The notes: generated by a model not told the origin, from the letters alone. A stretch of 54,510 nt of DNA from Clostridiales bacterium oral taxon 876 str. F0540 (GCA_000466585.1 KE993496.1:1-54510); one strand, 5' to 3'; counted from the first letter of the stretch, positions 24,574-34,407 are shown. Translations and numbers: made by a program.

Positions 24574-25476
24574 TTATTTAATATTTAATTCTTCTAAAAA
24601 ATCTCCGACCAATTTGTCATAATCCTCTTGATTGTTCCAATAAGCCTGGGCATGGTCAGCATTTGGTGCAAGATAAAGCTTTTTTACACCTTTTTTAATG
24701 TTAAACATATCAACGCTCATTTCATGAGGTATGTAAGTATCATTTTGACCGTGTACAAAGAATATTGGAGTTTCGATATTTTGTATATCTCTTATAGGAG
24801 ATACGTCACTTAGATAAACCCCGTATCTTAGCTTCCCGACTATATTTGCTATATATAAAACCGGGAAAGGAACAAGGTGGTAGTCAAGTTTTAATCTCAA
24901 TCTTAAAAGTTTAAAAAGATCTGAATAAGGACAATCTGCTATACAGAAAGATATTCTCTCGTCTATAGCAAGGTTTTGAAGCACAGTTGCTGCTCCCATA
25001 GATTCACCATGAAGGCCGACTATTGAGTCCTTTCCGTTGCGCTCCAGCACCCAATCTGTACATGCTTTTAAATCATATTTTTCATAAAAGCCAAAGCTGC
25101 AGAAGTCTCCTTCACTTTTTCCATGAAATCTATGATCATAAATTAAGATGTTAAAACCTCTTTTATAAAACATATTCATATATTTAACAGAACCAAATAA
25201 GTTGTAGGTTATTCCGTGAGCTATAATAATTGTCTTTTTTGAATTCCCGTTTGGAAAGTATATTGTATGAAGATTATAGCCATAAGGTGATTTGATAGAA
25301 AACTCTTCTCTAGGGAGCTTCTCATATTCTTCTTTTATGATTCTGCCTTTTTCCTGTTCATATTGATAAGTTTCATCGTAATCGCGGGTTTTAGGCTTGA
25401 GTGCTACATTTGAAAAATAAATTCCTGAAACTATTGACAAAATTAATAATAAAGCTAATATTAATGCAATAAGCAT
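24574..25476 (-). CDS. Membrane-anchored alpha/beta hydrolase
   Basis: A 300-residue protein. One N-terminal membrane helix (residues ~2-22), then an alpha/beta hydrolase fold: oxyanion HG (IIIAHGIT), nucleophile elbow GESMG, acid Asp in HGQNDTYIP, and base His in NADHAQAY, so the triad is complete. It resembles the YqkD/BEM46-type hydrolases of clostridia; substrate unknown. RBS GGAGGG on the minus strand. The fold is oriented outside the membrane if the helix is a signal anchor. Confidence 0.87.
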   Translation of the reverse strand: MLIALILALLLILSIVSGIYFSNVALKPKTRDYDETYQYEQEKGRIIKEEYEKLPREEFSIKSPYGYNLHTIYFPNGNSKKTIIIAHGITYNLFGSVKYMNMFYKRGFNILIYDHRFHGKSEGDFCSFGFYEKYDLKACTDWVLERNGKDSIVGLHGESMGAATVLQNLAIDERISFCIADCPYSDLFKLLRLRLKLDYHLVPFPVLYIANIVGKLRYGVYLSDVSPIRDIQNIETPIFFVHGQNDTYIPHEMSVDMFNIKKGVKKLYLAPNADHAQAYWNNQEDYDKLVGDFLEELNIK

Positions 25477-25629
25477 TTAAAATTCCCTCCCATCATGTAC
25501 TCTAAAACATTATACCATATAATTACAGATAATTAATGGGAATGGACAAACTTTTGTTGCATTAATACCTAAAAATAACTAAAATAGATTTATAGAGTTA
25601 TTGAAAATGGTTACTTTGTATACATGGAG

Positions 25630-25700
25630 GTAAAAGTGCTAAATGCACTTTTACGGGCAGTTTGCGAGTGGGAACGAGCGAGCTTAAATTGCCCTGTGCT
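25630..25700 (+). repeat. Structured leader element upstream of the MazG-like gene
   Basis: Hairpin 1: GTAAAAGTGC (25630-25639) / GCACTTTTAC (25645-25654), loop TAAAT. Hairpin 2: GGGCAGTTT (25655-25663) / AAATTGCCC (25686-25694), with GCGAGTGGGAACGAGCGAGC in the loop. Hairpin 1 recurs at 54486-54510 with a compensatory C-G for G-C change. The element ends just before a GAGGAGG ribosome site. Confidence 0.6.
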
Positions 25701-25723
25701 CCGACAAAGAGGAGGAGAGCTAA

Positions 25724-26041
25724 TTGAAGAGAGATGAATTTAACATAATGTCTAATATAAAAATAATAGAGCAGCTTAAGGCAGAACTGCTTTGCATTAT
25801 AGGAGATTTCTTTAAACTTCTTACCAAGGGCAGCAATGTAGCTCATGATGCAATTTTAGACTGCATTTCCGGGGCAATTATTATACTTTACGTTTTAGCT
25901 GAACGGCTGGGTTATTCTTTTACCGCTGTGGATGAAGGTGTTAAGAAAAAACTAAAAGTGGGTATAATTGAAGAAGACTTAATAGAGAAACAAGGGAAGG
26001 ATTTAAGCAGACTTTACAATCATATAAAAGAAAGAAACTAA
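25724..26041 (+). CDS. MazG-like family protein
   Basis: A 105-residue helical protein of the small MazG-like family usually found upstream of DUF2232 and gdpP in clostridia. The segment IEQLKAELLCIIGDFFKLLTKG and GAIIILYVLAERLG fit the helical bundle; the full catalytic EExxE set of true MazG is not obvious, so enzymatic activity is unsure. TTG start after GAGGAGG. Confidence 0.72.
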   Translation: MKRDEFNIMSNIKIIEQLKAELLCIIGDFFKLLTKGSNVAHDAILDCISGAIIILYVLAERLGYSFTAVDEGVKKKLKVGIIEEDLIEKQGKDLSRLYNHIKERN

Positions 26042-26062
26042 ACAATCTAGGAGAAGTATTAC

Positions 26063-27064
26063 ATGGAAAACAAAACGCACAGTGCAAAGTCTACAGTTGA
26101 AGCCGGACTTATATCGGCAATAATTGTAGTTTTAATGCTCATTACAGGATACATACCTATGATAGCTTTTGTAGGAACCTTAATTTTACCTATACCTGTA
26201 GCTATACTCTACCTTCGTCATAATTTTAAAGTAACCTTGACAGCAATAGTTGTAAGCGTCATTATTACAGCCATGCTTTTCAACCCTATTCAGGCAGTTC
26301 TATCGGCATTGTCCTTTGGGTTTACCGGCATGATTTTTGGCTACAGCATAAGAAAGAATAAAAGTGCAGGTTTTATAATACTTGTATTAACTTTAGCTTC
26401 TTTATTGGCTATAGTTTTAAACTTTGTTTTAACAATATTAGTAATACAAAAAACAAGCTTCACAGGTTTTTTTGTAACAATAGTTAATCAGTTTAATGAT
26501 GCTATGAAAGAGACTATACCAATGGTTAAAGAAATTTACGCAAGGTCTGGCATGACTGAGGAGCAGATAAATCAGGCTTTAAGTATGTTTAATACATTAA
26601 CTCCTCAATATATATTGAATTTTTTAGCAGCAGGCTTTATTATTCAATCTATAATATCCTCCTTTGTTAATTATGCTGTTTCAAAAGCAGTGCTTAAAAG
26701 GTTTGGATATGAGCTTAAAAAGTTTAAGCCTTTTACAGAGTTTTATATTAACAGTTTTATAGGAGCACTTATTGTTATGCCTGTACCTCTGGGGGTTTTA
26801 TTGAGTGCTAAAAATATAGCTATAGGAAAGCCTATACTTGTATCAGGACAAGTGATTATGCAGCTTGCATTTTTATTAGTAGGGGTTTCGGTAGTTTCTT
26901 ACTATCTTAAGAATAGATTCAAATTAAACAATGCTTTAATAGTTTTAATAGATATATTCCTTGCATTTAATCCAACCTTTGGAACTATACTTATATATCT
27001 AGGGCTCATAGACATGATGTTTGATTTTAGAAAAATAAATCCTAATAGAATCCTGAGGAAATAA
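26063..27064 (+). CDS. DUF2232 (YybS-like) membrane protein
   Basis: A 333-residue protein with about eight membrane helices and a cytoplasmic loop containing MVKEIYARSGMTEEQINQAL. YybS-family proteins always sit next to gdpP and rplI; they resemble transporter S components. It is in the same operon as gdpP, 17 bp upstream. Confidence 0.85.
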   Translation: MENKTHSAKSTVEAGLISAIIVVLMLITGYIPMIAFVGTLILPIPVAILYLRHNFKVTLTAIVVSVIITAMLFNPIQAVLSALSFGFTGMIFGYSIRKNKSAGFIILVLTLASLLAIVLNFVLTILVIQKTSFTGFFVTIVNQFNDAMKETIPMVKEIYARSGMTEEQINQALSMFNTLTPQYILNFLAAGFIIQSIISSFVNYAVSKAVLKRFGYELKKFKPFTEFYINSFIGALIVMPVPLGVLLSAKNIAIGKPILVSGQVIMQLAFLLVGVSVVSYYLKNRFKLNNALIVLIDIFLAFNPTFGTILIYLGLIDMMFDFRKINPNRILRK

Positions 27065-27080
27065 TGCTGGAGGATAAATA

Positions 27081-29072
27081 ATGGATAATAAATTTAATTA
27101 TTTTAATGCCAGTAACAAAATATACATGATTGTCATTGCAGTTTCTATAATAATCATGTTTGTATATGGGCATTTTCTTGCAGGTATTACAGCATTAGTT
27201 GTATATGCTGTTCTTTTAATTTATAATTTATATCACTCTAAAAAAAGTAAGGATGAGTGGAAAAAGTTTGTGGAGGATTTTTCTTCTCAGCTTGATATCG
27301 CTACAAGAAGTACTCTTGTTAAGCTTCCGTTTCCTCTTATAATGGTTAATGATAAAGGAAACATTGTGTGGTATAACCAAAATATGTCCTCTATTATAGA
27401 GGGACAGGATGTATTTGGAAGAAACATTGTAGAAGTTGTTAAGGATTTTAATATTAAACTTGTTTTAAAGGAAAAGAAAAGTGATTTTAAAAATATTAAG
27501 CTTAATAATAAGTTTTATGATATATATACGAGCATAATAGATACCTCTGAGGTCAAAAACAAAGAGGATAATATTGTACTTTTATATTTTTATGATGTAA
27601 CTGAAATGGTTAATTTAAAAAACAGCTTGGAGGATAATAAGCCTTCCGTTATGCTAATAGAAGTTGATAACCTGGATGAGGTTATTAAGAGTGTTGATGA
27701 AGATAAGAGACCGATTTTAAACGCGGAAATAGAGAGAGCTATAAATAATTATTCTCAAAGCTTAAATGGAATTATCAAGAAGTTCTATAACAATAAATAT
27801 ATTATTGTTTGTCAGGATAAGTGTATTCAAGCTGAAATGGACAAGAAGTTTGATATTTTAGATTCAATAAGAGATATTAATCACGGAAATACATTAGCTG
27901 TTACTTTAAGCATTGGAGTTGGAAGAAACGGCAAAACTCCTCTTGAAAATCATCAATTTGCTACCTCTGCGCAGGAACTTGCCTTGGGCCGTGGAGGAGA
28001 TCAGGTAGTTGTTAAAAATGGAGAGAAGCTTTCTTTCTATGGCGGCAAAACCAAAGAGGTAGAAAAGAGAACTAAGGTTAGGGCAAGAGTTATAGCTCAT
28101 GCCTTGGTTGATATTATAAACGGAAGCAGCAATGTTTTTGTTATGGGACATAAAAATCCTGATATAGACTGCTTTGGTGCTGCTATCGGGATAAACAGTG
28201 CTATCAAGCTTTTAAATAAGTCCTGCTACATTATATTAGATGATAGAAATTCTGCAATAAAGGGTGTACTTGAAAAGTTTAATGCAGAGCCTGGTTATGA
28301 AAATACCTTCCTAAATGCTGAAGGTGTAAGGCAAAATTTAAAGGAAGACAGTTTACTTATAATTGTTGATGTCCATAATAAAGGATATGTGTTAGATTTT
28401 GAATTGGTTAAACAGTTTAAAAAGATAGTTATCATAGATCATCATAGAAGATCTCCTGATGCAGTAGAGGGGGCGCTCCTAAGCTATATTGAAACCTACG
28501 CTTCCTCAACTTCCGAGCTTGTTACGGAGATGCTTCAATATATGATAGAAAATCCTAAAATTAAGCCTATTGAGGCTGAAGCTCTTTTAGCGGGCATATG
28601 TGTAGATACGAAGAATTTTTACTTTAAAACAGGTGTAAGGACCTTTGAAGCCGCAAGCTTTTTAAGACGACTTGGAGCAGACACTATAGACATTAAGAAA
28701 TTGTTTGCGGAAAATTTGGATACTTATCTCAAAAAAGCTGATATAATAAGGTCTGCAAAGGTAGTAAATGGAATAGCTGTAGCCACCTGTCCTCCAGAAA
28801 TAGAAGATACTGTATTGGCTGCCCAGGCAGCGGATGAACTGCTAAATATTACTGGTATCCAAGCATCATTTGTTCTTGTTAAAATAGGTGATGAGGTATT
28901 TATAAGCGGAAGATCCTTGGGTGATGTCAATGTACAAGTAATAATGGAATCTATAGGGGGAGGCGGTCATATGACTATGGCAGGAACTAAATTTCAGGCC
29001 AAATCTATAGAGGATGCTCTAGAAATATTACATGATGCAATTGATAAAAACTTAGGGGAGAGTGAAAAGTAA
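27081..29072 (+). CDS. gdpP: Cyclic-di-AMP phosphodiesterase GdpP
   Basis: A 663-residue protein with the full GdpP layout: two membrane helices (~12-55), PAS domain (~75-155), degenerate GGDEF (~175-310, no GGDEF motif), DHH domain (~330-500; MGHKNPDIDCFG, VDVHNKG, IDHHRRSP) and DHHA1 (~575-655; GGGGHMTMAGT). It hydrolyses c-di-AMP to pApA. Its stop overlaps the rplI start by one base. Confidence 0.95.
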   Translation: MDNKFNYFNASNKIYMIVIAVSIIIMFVYGHFLAGITALVVYAVLLIYNLYHSKKSKDEWKKFVEDFSSQLDIATRSTLVKLPFPLIMVNDKGNIVWYNQNMSSIIEGQDVFGRNIVEVVKDFNIKLVLKEKKSDFKNIKLNNKFYDIYTSIIDTSEVKNKEDNIVLLYFYDVTEMVNLKNSLEDNKPSVMLIEVDNLDEVIKSVDEDKRPILNAEIERAINNYSQSLNGIIKKFYNNKYIIVCQDKCIQAEMDKKFDILDSIRDINHGNTLAVTLSIGVGRNGKTPLENHQFATSAQELALGRGGDQVVVKNGEKLSFYGGKTKEVEKRTKVRARVIAHALVDIINGSSNVFVMGHKNPDIDCFGAAIGINSAIKLLNKSCYIILDDRNSAIKGVLEKFNAEPGYENTFLNAEGVRQNLKEDSLLIIVDVHNKGYVLDFELVKQFKKIVIIDHHRRSPDAVEGALLSYIETYASSTSELVTEMLQYMIENPKIKPIEAEALLAGICVDTKNFYFKTGVRTFEAASFLRRLGADTIDIKKLFAENLDTYLKKADIIRSAKVVNGIAVATCPPEIEDTVLAAQAADELLNITGIQASFVLVKIGDEVFISGRSLGDVNVQVIMESIGGGGHMTMAGTKFQAKSIEDALEILHDAIDKNLGESEK

Positions 29073-29518
29073 TGAAAGTTATATTATTAGCTGATGTTAA
29101 AAATGTTGGTAAAAAAGGAGAAGTTATAAATGCCTCTGATGGTTATGCAAGAAATTTCTTATTTCCAAAGAAGCTTGCACAGGAAGCTACAGAAGCAAAT
29201 ATGACTGTTTTAAATCAGAAAAAGGAAGCTGAAAGAAGAAAAAAGCTAGCTGAAATTGAAGCAGCTCAAAAGTTAGCTAATGAGCTTAAAGGAAAAGAAG
29301 TTAAGATAAACGCAAAGTCAGGAGAAAATGGAAGACTATTCGGTTCTATAACCAGCAAGGATATAGCCGATGCCATAAATGCTCAATGCAAGATAAATAT
29401 AGATAAGAAAAAAGTAGTTGTGGATACTATAAGAACTTTAGGAACTTATGAAGTTGAAGTTAAGCTTTACCCTGAAGTATCTACAAAGCTTAATGTTGTC
29501 ATTGTAGAGCAAAAATAG
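29072..29518 (+). CDS. rplI: 50S ribosomal protein bL9
   Basis: A 148-residue protein with the bL9 signature: MKVILLADVKNVGKKGEVI, DGYARNFLFPKKLA, a long Lys/Glu-rich linker helix, and the C-terminal domain LFGSITSKDIADAI. Binds 23S rRNA near the L1 stalk. TAATG overlap with gdpP. Confidence 0.97.
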   Translation: MKVILLADVKNVGKKGEVINASDGYARNFLFPKKLAQEATEANMTVLNQKKEAERRKKLAEIEAAQKLANELKGKEVKINAKSGENGRLFGSITSKDIADAINAQCKINIDKKKVVVDTIRTLGTYEVEVKLYPEVSTKLNVVIVEQK

Positions 29519-29519
29519 A

Positions 29520-29637
29520 TTCCATGTAGATTTAGTAGTAAGTCCAATAATTGAGTTTTTCAAAAAAGGATTTACTATTAAAACTATAAAATTCTCCTAA
29601 ACATAGATATTACGCTGCAGCATAAGGGGGAAACATA
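29520..29637. other. Intergenic leader before lonC with a long hairpin
   Basis: TTAGTAGTAAGTCC pairs with GGATTTACTATTAA over a ~20-nt loop (about 29532-29582). No T-run follows, so it is a regulatory or stabilising hairpin rather than a clear terminator. Confidence 0.4.
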
Positions 29638-31530
29638 GTGAAATCACAATTTAAGTTTGACTACAGTTTTGATGAAAATAAATTAAATACCGTACCGCTT
29701 GAATCTCAAGTAGATGTTTTATTTCAGGTTGTTAAAAATGTACTTGATGAAGGTGCTATGAGAGCAAGAATAACAAAGTATAAGCTTCAAAAGCATATAC
29801 ACAGCGGTGATGTATATAAAAGAATTTATGCATTAAATAGAATTGTAAGTGATGGAAAGGGTATAGATACTATACCAAGCGAGAGTAATCTGCATGAGGT
29901 TTTAAATGATACAAATAAATGGATTGCGGAAGCTGTGGCTAAAAGATATGTTCAAAACGAAATAGAAAAAGAAGTTGAACAGGCTCTTATTGAGAAACAG
30001 GATAAGTATGTTGATGAGGTTAGATTAGGCATCCTAAGAAAACAGAAGGGTCCTGAAAATGCAAAGACTTTAAAGAAGTACGCTGATTTAGAGGTTTTAG
30101 ATTCAAAGAAGCTTACTAGAAATATTCAGTCTATGCTTAGACCTGATAGTTTCGAGGAAATAGTTGGTCAGGAAAGAGCCATAAAATCTTTATTATCAAA
30201 GATGGCTTCACCATATCCGCAGCATATAATTTTATACGGACCTCCAGGGGTTGGTAAGACTACCGCTGCAAGGCTCGCATTAGAAGAAGCTAAAAAAATT
30301 AAGCATACTCCTTTTAGAGAAGATGCTAAATTTGTAGAGGTAGACGGTACTACTTTAAGATGGGACCCTAGAGAAATAACTAATCCATTACTAGGTTCTG
30401 TTCATGATCCGATTTATCAGGGAAGCAAGAGAGACTTAGCTGAAATAGGTGTTCCGGAGCCAAAACCAGGACTTGTTACAGAGGCTCATGGCGGAGTTCT
30501 GTTTATAGATGAAATAGGAGAGCTTGACGAAATACTTCAAAACAAGCTTTTAAAAGTTTTAGAGGATAAGAGAGTGGAATTTTCATCTTCTTATTATGAC
30601 CCTGATGATGAAAATACACCTAAATATATAAAGTATTTATTTGATAATGGAGCACCGGCAGACTTCGTTCTTATTGGGGCTACAACAAGAGAGCCTTATG
30701 AAATAAATCCGGCTCTTCGTTCAAGGTGTACTGAAGTTTATTTTGAACCTTTAACTGCAAAGGATATTGAAAAGATAGTTGAAAATGCAGCAGAAAAGCT
30801 TAATGTAGAGCTTGAAGCTGGAGTTGCTGAGCTTATAAGCAGATACACCATAGAAGGAAGAAAAGCGGTAAACCTTTTAGCTGATGTTTATGGATATGTA
30901 TTATACAGCAAAGGACAAACTGAAAATGTTAAGCTTGAAATAAAAGATGTTCATGAAATAATTTCTATCGGAAGATTAACTCCTTACGAAGAGGTCAAGA
31001 CTGAAAATGATAAGGAAGTTGGTCATGTATATGGATTAGGAGTGAACGGATATATCGGCTCAACTATAGAGATAGAAACAGCAGTGTTTGAAGCAAAGGA
31101 TAAAGGAACTGGACAGGTTCGCTTTAATGATACTGCAGGAAGTATGGCAAAGGACTCTGTGTTTAATGCGGCTTCCGTTATCAGAAAAATAACTGACAAG
31201 GATATTAAAGACTATGATATTCATGTTAATGTTATAGGTGGAGGTAATATAGACGGACCTTCAGCCGGTGCTGCAATAACTGTTTGTATAATAAGTGCTC
31301 TTCTAGACAAACCGATAAGACAGGATGTTGCAATTACAGGAGAAATATCTTTAAGAGGAAATGTTAAGCCTGTAGGGGGAATTTTTGAAAAGGTATATGG
31401 AGCAAGAAGAAAAGGAATCAAACTTGTAGTTGTTCCAAAGGATAACCTAAAGGAAGTTCCATCAGGGCTTAAGGATATAGAAGTTAAAGCAGTTGAAACT
31501 ATAGAAGAATTAATGGACATAGTATTTTAA
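29638..31530 (+). CDS. lonC: Spore-type Lon-family ATP-dependent protease LonC
   Basis: A 630-residue protein. A helical N-terminal domain with LonC-specific sequence is followed by an AAA+ module (Walker A GPPGVGKTT at ~201-209, VLFIDEIGELD, TREPYEINPALRSRC) and a Lon protease domain with the Ser542 (GPSAGAA) / Lys585 (GGIFEKVYGARRKG) dyad. Family of clostridial sporulation-associated Lon proteases. GTG start after AAGGGGG. Confidence 0.92.
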   Translation: MKSQFKFDYSFDENKLNTVPLESQVDVLFQVVKNVLDEGAMRARITKYKLQKHIHSGDVYKRIYALNRIVSDGKGIDTIPSESNLHEVLNDTNKWIAEAVAKRYVQNEIEKEVEQALIEKQDKYVDEVRLGILRKQKGPENAKTLKKYADLEVLDSKKLTRNIQSMLRPDSFEEIVGQERAIKSLLSKMASPYPQHIILYGPPGVGKTTAARLALEEAKKIKHTPFREDAKFVEVDGTTLRWDPREITNPLLGSVHDPIYQGSKRDLAEIGVPEPKPGLVTEAHGGVLFIDEIGELDEILQNKLLKVLEDKRVEFSSSYYDPDDENTPKYIKYLFDNGAPADFVLIGATTREPYEINPALRSRCTEVYFEPLTAKDIEKIVENAAEKLNVELEAGVAELISRYTIEGRKAVNLLADVYGYVLYSKGQTENVKLEIKDVHEIISIGRLTPYEEVKTENDKEVGHVYGLGVNGYIGSTIEIETAVFEAKDKGTGQVRFNDTAGSMAKDSVFNAASVIRKITDKDIKDYDIHVNVIGGGNIDGPSAGAAITVCIISALLDKPIRQDVAITGEISLRGNVKPVGGIFEKVYGARRKGIKLVVVPKDNLKEVPSGLKDIEVKAVETIEELMDIVF

Positions 31531-31561
31531 TCAAATAATCTAGGCAAGGAGGTCTCTTCGT

Positions 31562-32896
31562 ATGGATATGCCTCTAAGAAGTTTGCCTCACAATATAGAA
31601 GCAGAGCAGTGGGTATTAGGTGCGATGCTTAAAGAAAGAACTTCCATAGCGCAAGCTGTGGAAGTTTTAAAAAGTGAGGATTTTTATAGAGATGCGCATA
31701 AGGTGCTTTTCAGCACAATGGTTGAGTTATATCAAAAAGATACACCGGTAGATATAATTACTTTAACCGAAGCTTTAAAATCTTCCCAAAAACTTGAGTC
31801 TGTTGGAGGGATTACATATATAAGTGAAGTTTATGGTACAGCACTATCTACGGCAAATGTTAAGTCCTATATAGAGATAGTAGGGCAGAAGGCAATGCTT
31901 AGAAAGCTTATAAGGGCTTCCAATGAAATAATAGAGGACAGCTACAATAAGCAGGATAATGTTGAGGCGGTAATGGATTCCGCTGAGAAGAAGATATTTA
32001 ACATTGCAGAAAAGAGAAATACAGCTGACTTTGAGCCTATGAATGTTGTGCTTGAAAGAGGTTTTTTAGAAATTGAAAGGCTTTTTAATAATAAAGGACA
32101 GCTTACAGGAGTACCTTCAGGTTTTAACGACCTTGATGCAAAAACCTCTGGTTTTCAAAAGGGTGATATGGTGCTTATAGCTGCAAGACCTTCCATGGGT
32201 AAAACAACCTTTGCTCTTAACTTAGCTCAGCATGCTGCCTTAAGGGCAGGAAAAAGCATCGCAATATTTTCTTTGGAAATGTCTAAGGAGCAGCTTGCCT
32301 ACAAGCTTCTTTGTGCTGAGGCAAATGTTGATATGCTTAGACTCCGAACTGGTAATCTTGATGACAGGGATTGGGAAAATATAGCCAGAGCTTCAGGTCC
32401 TCTAGCTGCAGCAAAAATATTCATAGACGATACAGCAGGAGTTTCAGTAATGGAAATGCGTTCTAAGTGCAGAAGGCTTAAGCTTGAGCATGGTATAGAC
32501 ATGATTCTAATCGACTATCTTCAGCTTATGTCAGGAAGCAATCCTGAAAACAGACAGCAGGAAGTTTCTGAAATATCAAGATCTATAAAGGCTTTAGCTA
32601 AGGAAATGGGCTGCCCTGTAATTGCACTTTCACAGCTTTCTCGTGCTCCTGAGCAGAGAGCGGACCACAGACCTATGCTTTCAGACCTTAGAGAGTCTGG
32701 TTCTATAGAGCAGGACGCTGACCTTGTTATGTTCTTATATAGAGATGAGTACTATAACAAGGAAACTGAAGACAAAAATATAGGTGAATGCATAATAGCA
32801 AAGCAGAGAAACGGTCCTACCGGTACTGTAAAGCTTGCTTGGCTTGGTCAGTACAGTAAATTTGGAAATCTTGATACAGTTCATAATGATTTTTAG
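31562..32896 (+). CDS. dnaB: Replicative DNA helicase DnaB
   Basis: A 444-residue hexameric helicase: DnaB N-terminal domain (PHNIEAEQWVLGAML) and RecA-like C-terminal domain with Walker A ARPSMGKTT, IDYLQLM, LSQLSRAPE, and SDLRESGSIEQDAD. It follows lonC by 31 bp, with AAGGAGG upstream. This is the host copy; a second DnaB-type gene lies in the integrated element at 38693. Confidence 0.96.
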   Translation: MDMPLRSLPHNIEAEQWVLGAMLKERTSIAQAVEVLKSEDFYRDAHKVLFSTMVELYQKDTPVDIITLTEALKSSQKLESVGGITYISEVYGTALSTANVKSYIEIVGQKAMLRKLIRASNEIIEDSYNKQDNVEAVMDSAEKKIFNIAEKRNTADFEPMNVVLERGFLEIERLFNNKGQLTGVPSGFNDLDAKTSGFQKGDMVLIAARPSMGKTTFALNLAQHAALRAGKSIAIFSLEMSKEQLAYKLLCAEANVDMLRLRTGNLDDRDWENIARASGPLAAAKIFIDDTAGVSVMEMRSKCRRLKLEHGIDMILIDYLQLMSGSNPENRQQEVSEISRSIKALAKEMGCPVIALSQLSRAPEQRADHRPMLSDLRESGSIEQDADLVMFLYRDEYYNKETEDKNIGECIIAKQRNGPTGTVKLAWLGQYSKFGNLDTVHNDF

Positions 32897-32901
32897 TATT
32901 T

Positions 32902-32934
32902 AAAGTACAGTGTAAAGCTGTACTTTGTTATTTT
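32902..32934 (+). terminator. Terminator after dnaB
   Basis: AAAGTACAG pairs with CTGTACTTT over a 7-nt loop, then GTTATTTT. Confidence 0.8.
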
Positions 32935-33022
32935 AATATTGTAATTAATCATAAAATTGGGATATAATTAATAAAGGATATAGTTAATACTATAACAGAT
33001 TGTTTTGACCTTGGGGGTAAAA

Positions 33023-34234
33023 ATGGAAGTATTTGTTGCGCGGCAGCCTATATTAAATACTAATAAAAGTGTAGCTTATTATGAACTTCTGTTTAGAGCA
33101 AATAAAGAAAATTACTATAGCGAAGTTGATGGAGATAAGGCTACTTTAGATGTTATAACAAACAGTTTTACACTTATAGGTATGAAGAATTTGACTAATG
33201 GTAAAAGAGCTTTCATAAACTTCACGGAAAGTCTTCTTTTAAATGAAACAGCTCTCCTTTTGCCCAAGGACAAGGTAGTAATAGAAATTTTAGAAACTGT
33301 AACACCTACTGATAAAATAATTGAGTGCTGCAAAAAACTTAAAGCTAGAGGATATCAAATAGCCTTAGATGATTTTGTTTTTCGGCCTGGTTATGAGGCT
33401 CTAATTGAGTTAGCTGACTATATCAAGGTGGACTTTTTAATTACAAAAGGTGAAGAGAGAAAAAATATAATAAAAAAAATTAGCAATAAGAATATTAAAT
33501 TTCTAGCTGAAAAAGTTGAAACTATAGAAGATTTCAACGAAGCTGTAAATTTAGGCTATACCTATTTTCAAGGCTATTTTTTTAGTAAGCCTACCATTTT
33601 AAGTGCTAAAGAAATGCCTACCAGCAATTTATATAGTTTTGAACTTTTAAAGTTTCTTAAAGAAGATACTTTTAGAGTAGATGATATAGAAAATGTTATA
33701 AAGAAGAATGTAGCACTTTCCTACAAACTTTTAAAATATATAAACTCTGCATCGCTGGGATTAAGAGCAGAAGTAAAATCTATTAAACAGGCTTTAATTT
33801 TGATGGGTAAGAAAGAATTAATGAAGTGGATTGCTCTGGTTACCATAAGAGATTTTACAGATAATAGCAGCGAAGCCGTAATGGATATATCCATTGTAAG
33901 AGCAAAATTTGGGGAAGCAATTGCAGAAAAAATAAACTTTAAAAGCAGAGCTTCAGAAATTTTTATTATGGAGATGTTTTCAAACATTGATGTCCTTTTA
34001 AATCAGCCAATGGAGCAGGCTCTTGTAGATTTACCCTTGGCAGATGATATAAAAGCAGCACTTTTGGGAGAAGAAAACATTTTTAAATTTATAAACGATC
34101 TAATCTTCTATTATGAAAATGGAGATTTAAGAATGCTTAGTGAATGTTCTCGAAGACTTAATATAAGTGAAAAGGACATATCAGAGCTATACACCCAGTC
34201 TTTAGAGTGGGCTACAAATATAATGAATCAATAA
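33023..34234 (+). CDS. EAL-HDOD signalling protein (YuxH-like)
   Basis: About 403 residues. The N-terminal EAL-type domain (~1-205) has ELLFR in place of EAL-L-R, an Asn in INFTE, Glu in EILE, DDF, and a final YFQGYFFSKP. Many metal ligands are kept, but the DDFG Gly is Val and AEGVE is AEKVE, so c-di-GMP hydrolysis is uncertain. The C-terminal HDOD domain spans ~205-395. ATG 33023 follows a GGGGG tract. It is relevant to the c-di-GMP riboswitches at 6.8-7.7 kb. Confidence 0.87.
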   Translation: MEVFVARQPILNTNKSVAYYELLFRANKENYYSEVDGDKATLDVITNSFTLIGMKNLTNGKRAFINFTESLLLNETALLLPKDKVVIEILETVTPTDKIIECCKKLKARGYQIALDDFVFRPGYEALIELADYIKVDFLITKGEERKNIIKKISNKNIKFLAEKVETIEDFNEAVNLGYTYFQGYFFSKPTILSAKEMPTSNLYSFELLKFLKEDTFRVDDIENVIKKNVALSYKLLKYINSASLGLRAEVKSIKQALILMGKKELMKWIALVTIRDFTDNSSEAVMDISIVRAKFGEAIAEKINFKSRASEIFIMEMFSNIDVLLNQPMEQALVDLPLADDIKAALLGEENIFKFINDLIFYYENGDLRMLSECSRRLNISEKDISELYTQSLEWATNIMNQ

Positions 34235-34242
34235 GTTAAAAT

Positions 34243-34318
34243 GCTTCCATAGCGCAGCTGGCAGCGCAACTGATTCGTAATCAGTAGGTCGGGGGTTCAA
34301 ATCCCCCTGGGAGCTCCA
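34243..34318 (+). tRNA. tRNA-Thr (anticodon CGU)
   Basis: A 76-nt cloverleaf. Acceptor GCTTCCA/TGGGAGC (one G-T pair), D arm GCGC...GCGC, anticodon stem ACTGA/TCAGT with loop TTCGTAA (anticodon CGT), T arm GGGGG TTCAAAT CCCCC, encoded CCA. Its 3' 46 nt are the left attachment site of the integrated element. Confidence 0.96.
34273..34318 (+). repeat. attL core of the integrated element (46-bp direct repeat)
   Basis: From ATTCG in the anticodon loop to the encoded CCA, the sequence is identical to 49654-49699. Sequences on both sides of the repeat differ. Integration at a tRNA 3' end restores the tRNA. Confidence 0.95.
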
Positions 34319-34328
34319 TATAAAAGTA

Positions 34329-34368
34329 AGATGTTTCAATAGTTTGAAGCATCTTTAATTTTTTTATT
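34329..34368 (+). terminator. Terminator downstream of tRNA-Thr
   Basis: AAGATGTTTCAA pairs with TTGAAGCATCTT (one G-T pair) around a TAG loop, followed by TAATTTTTTTATT. It lies inside the element, just past attL. Confidence 0.8.
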
Positions 34369-34389
34369 GATGGGTTTTTACATGTAATT

Positions 34390-34407
34390 GGGTACTATTT
34401 GGGTACT
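34390..34407 (+). promoter_or_regulatory. Candidate integrase arm-type sites, left end
   Basis: TGGGTACT occurs twice with 10-bp period (34390-34397, 34400-34407). The same octamer recurs at the right end (49530-49537 and inverted at 49551-49558), which fits arm-type binding sites for a tyrosine integrase. Confidence 0.55.
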
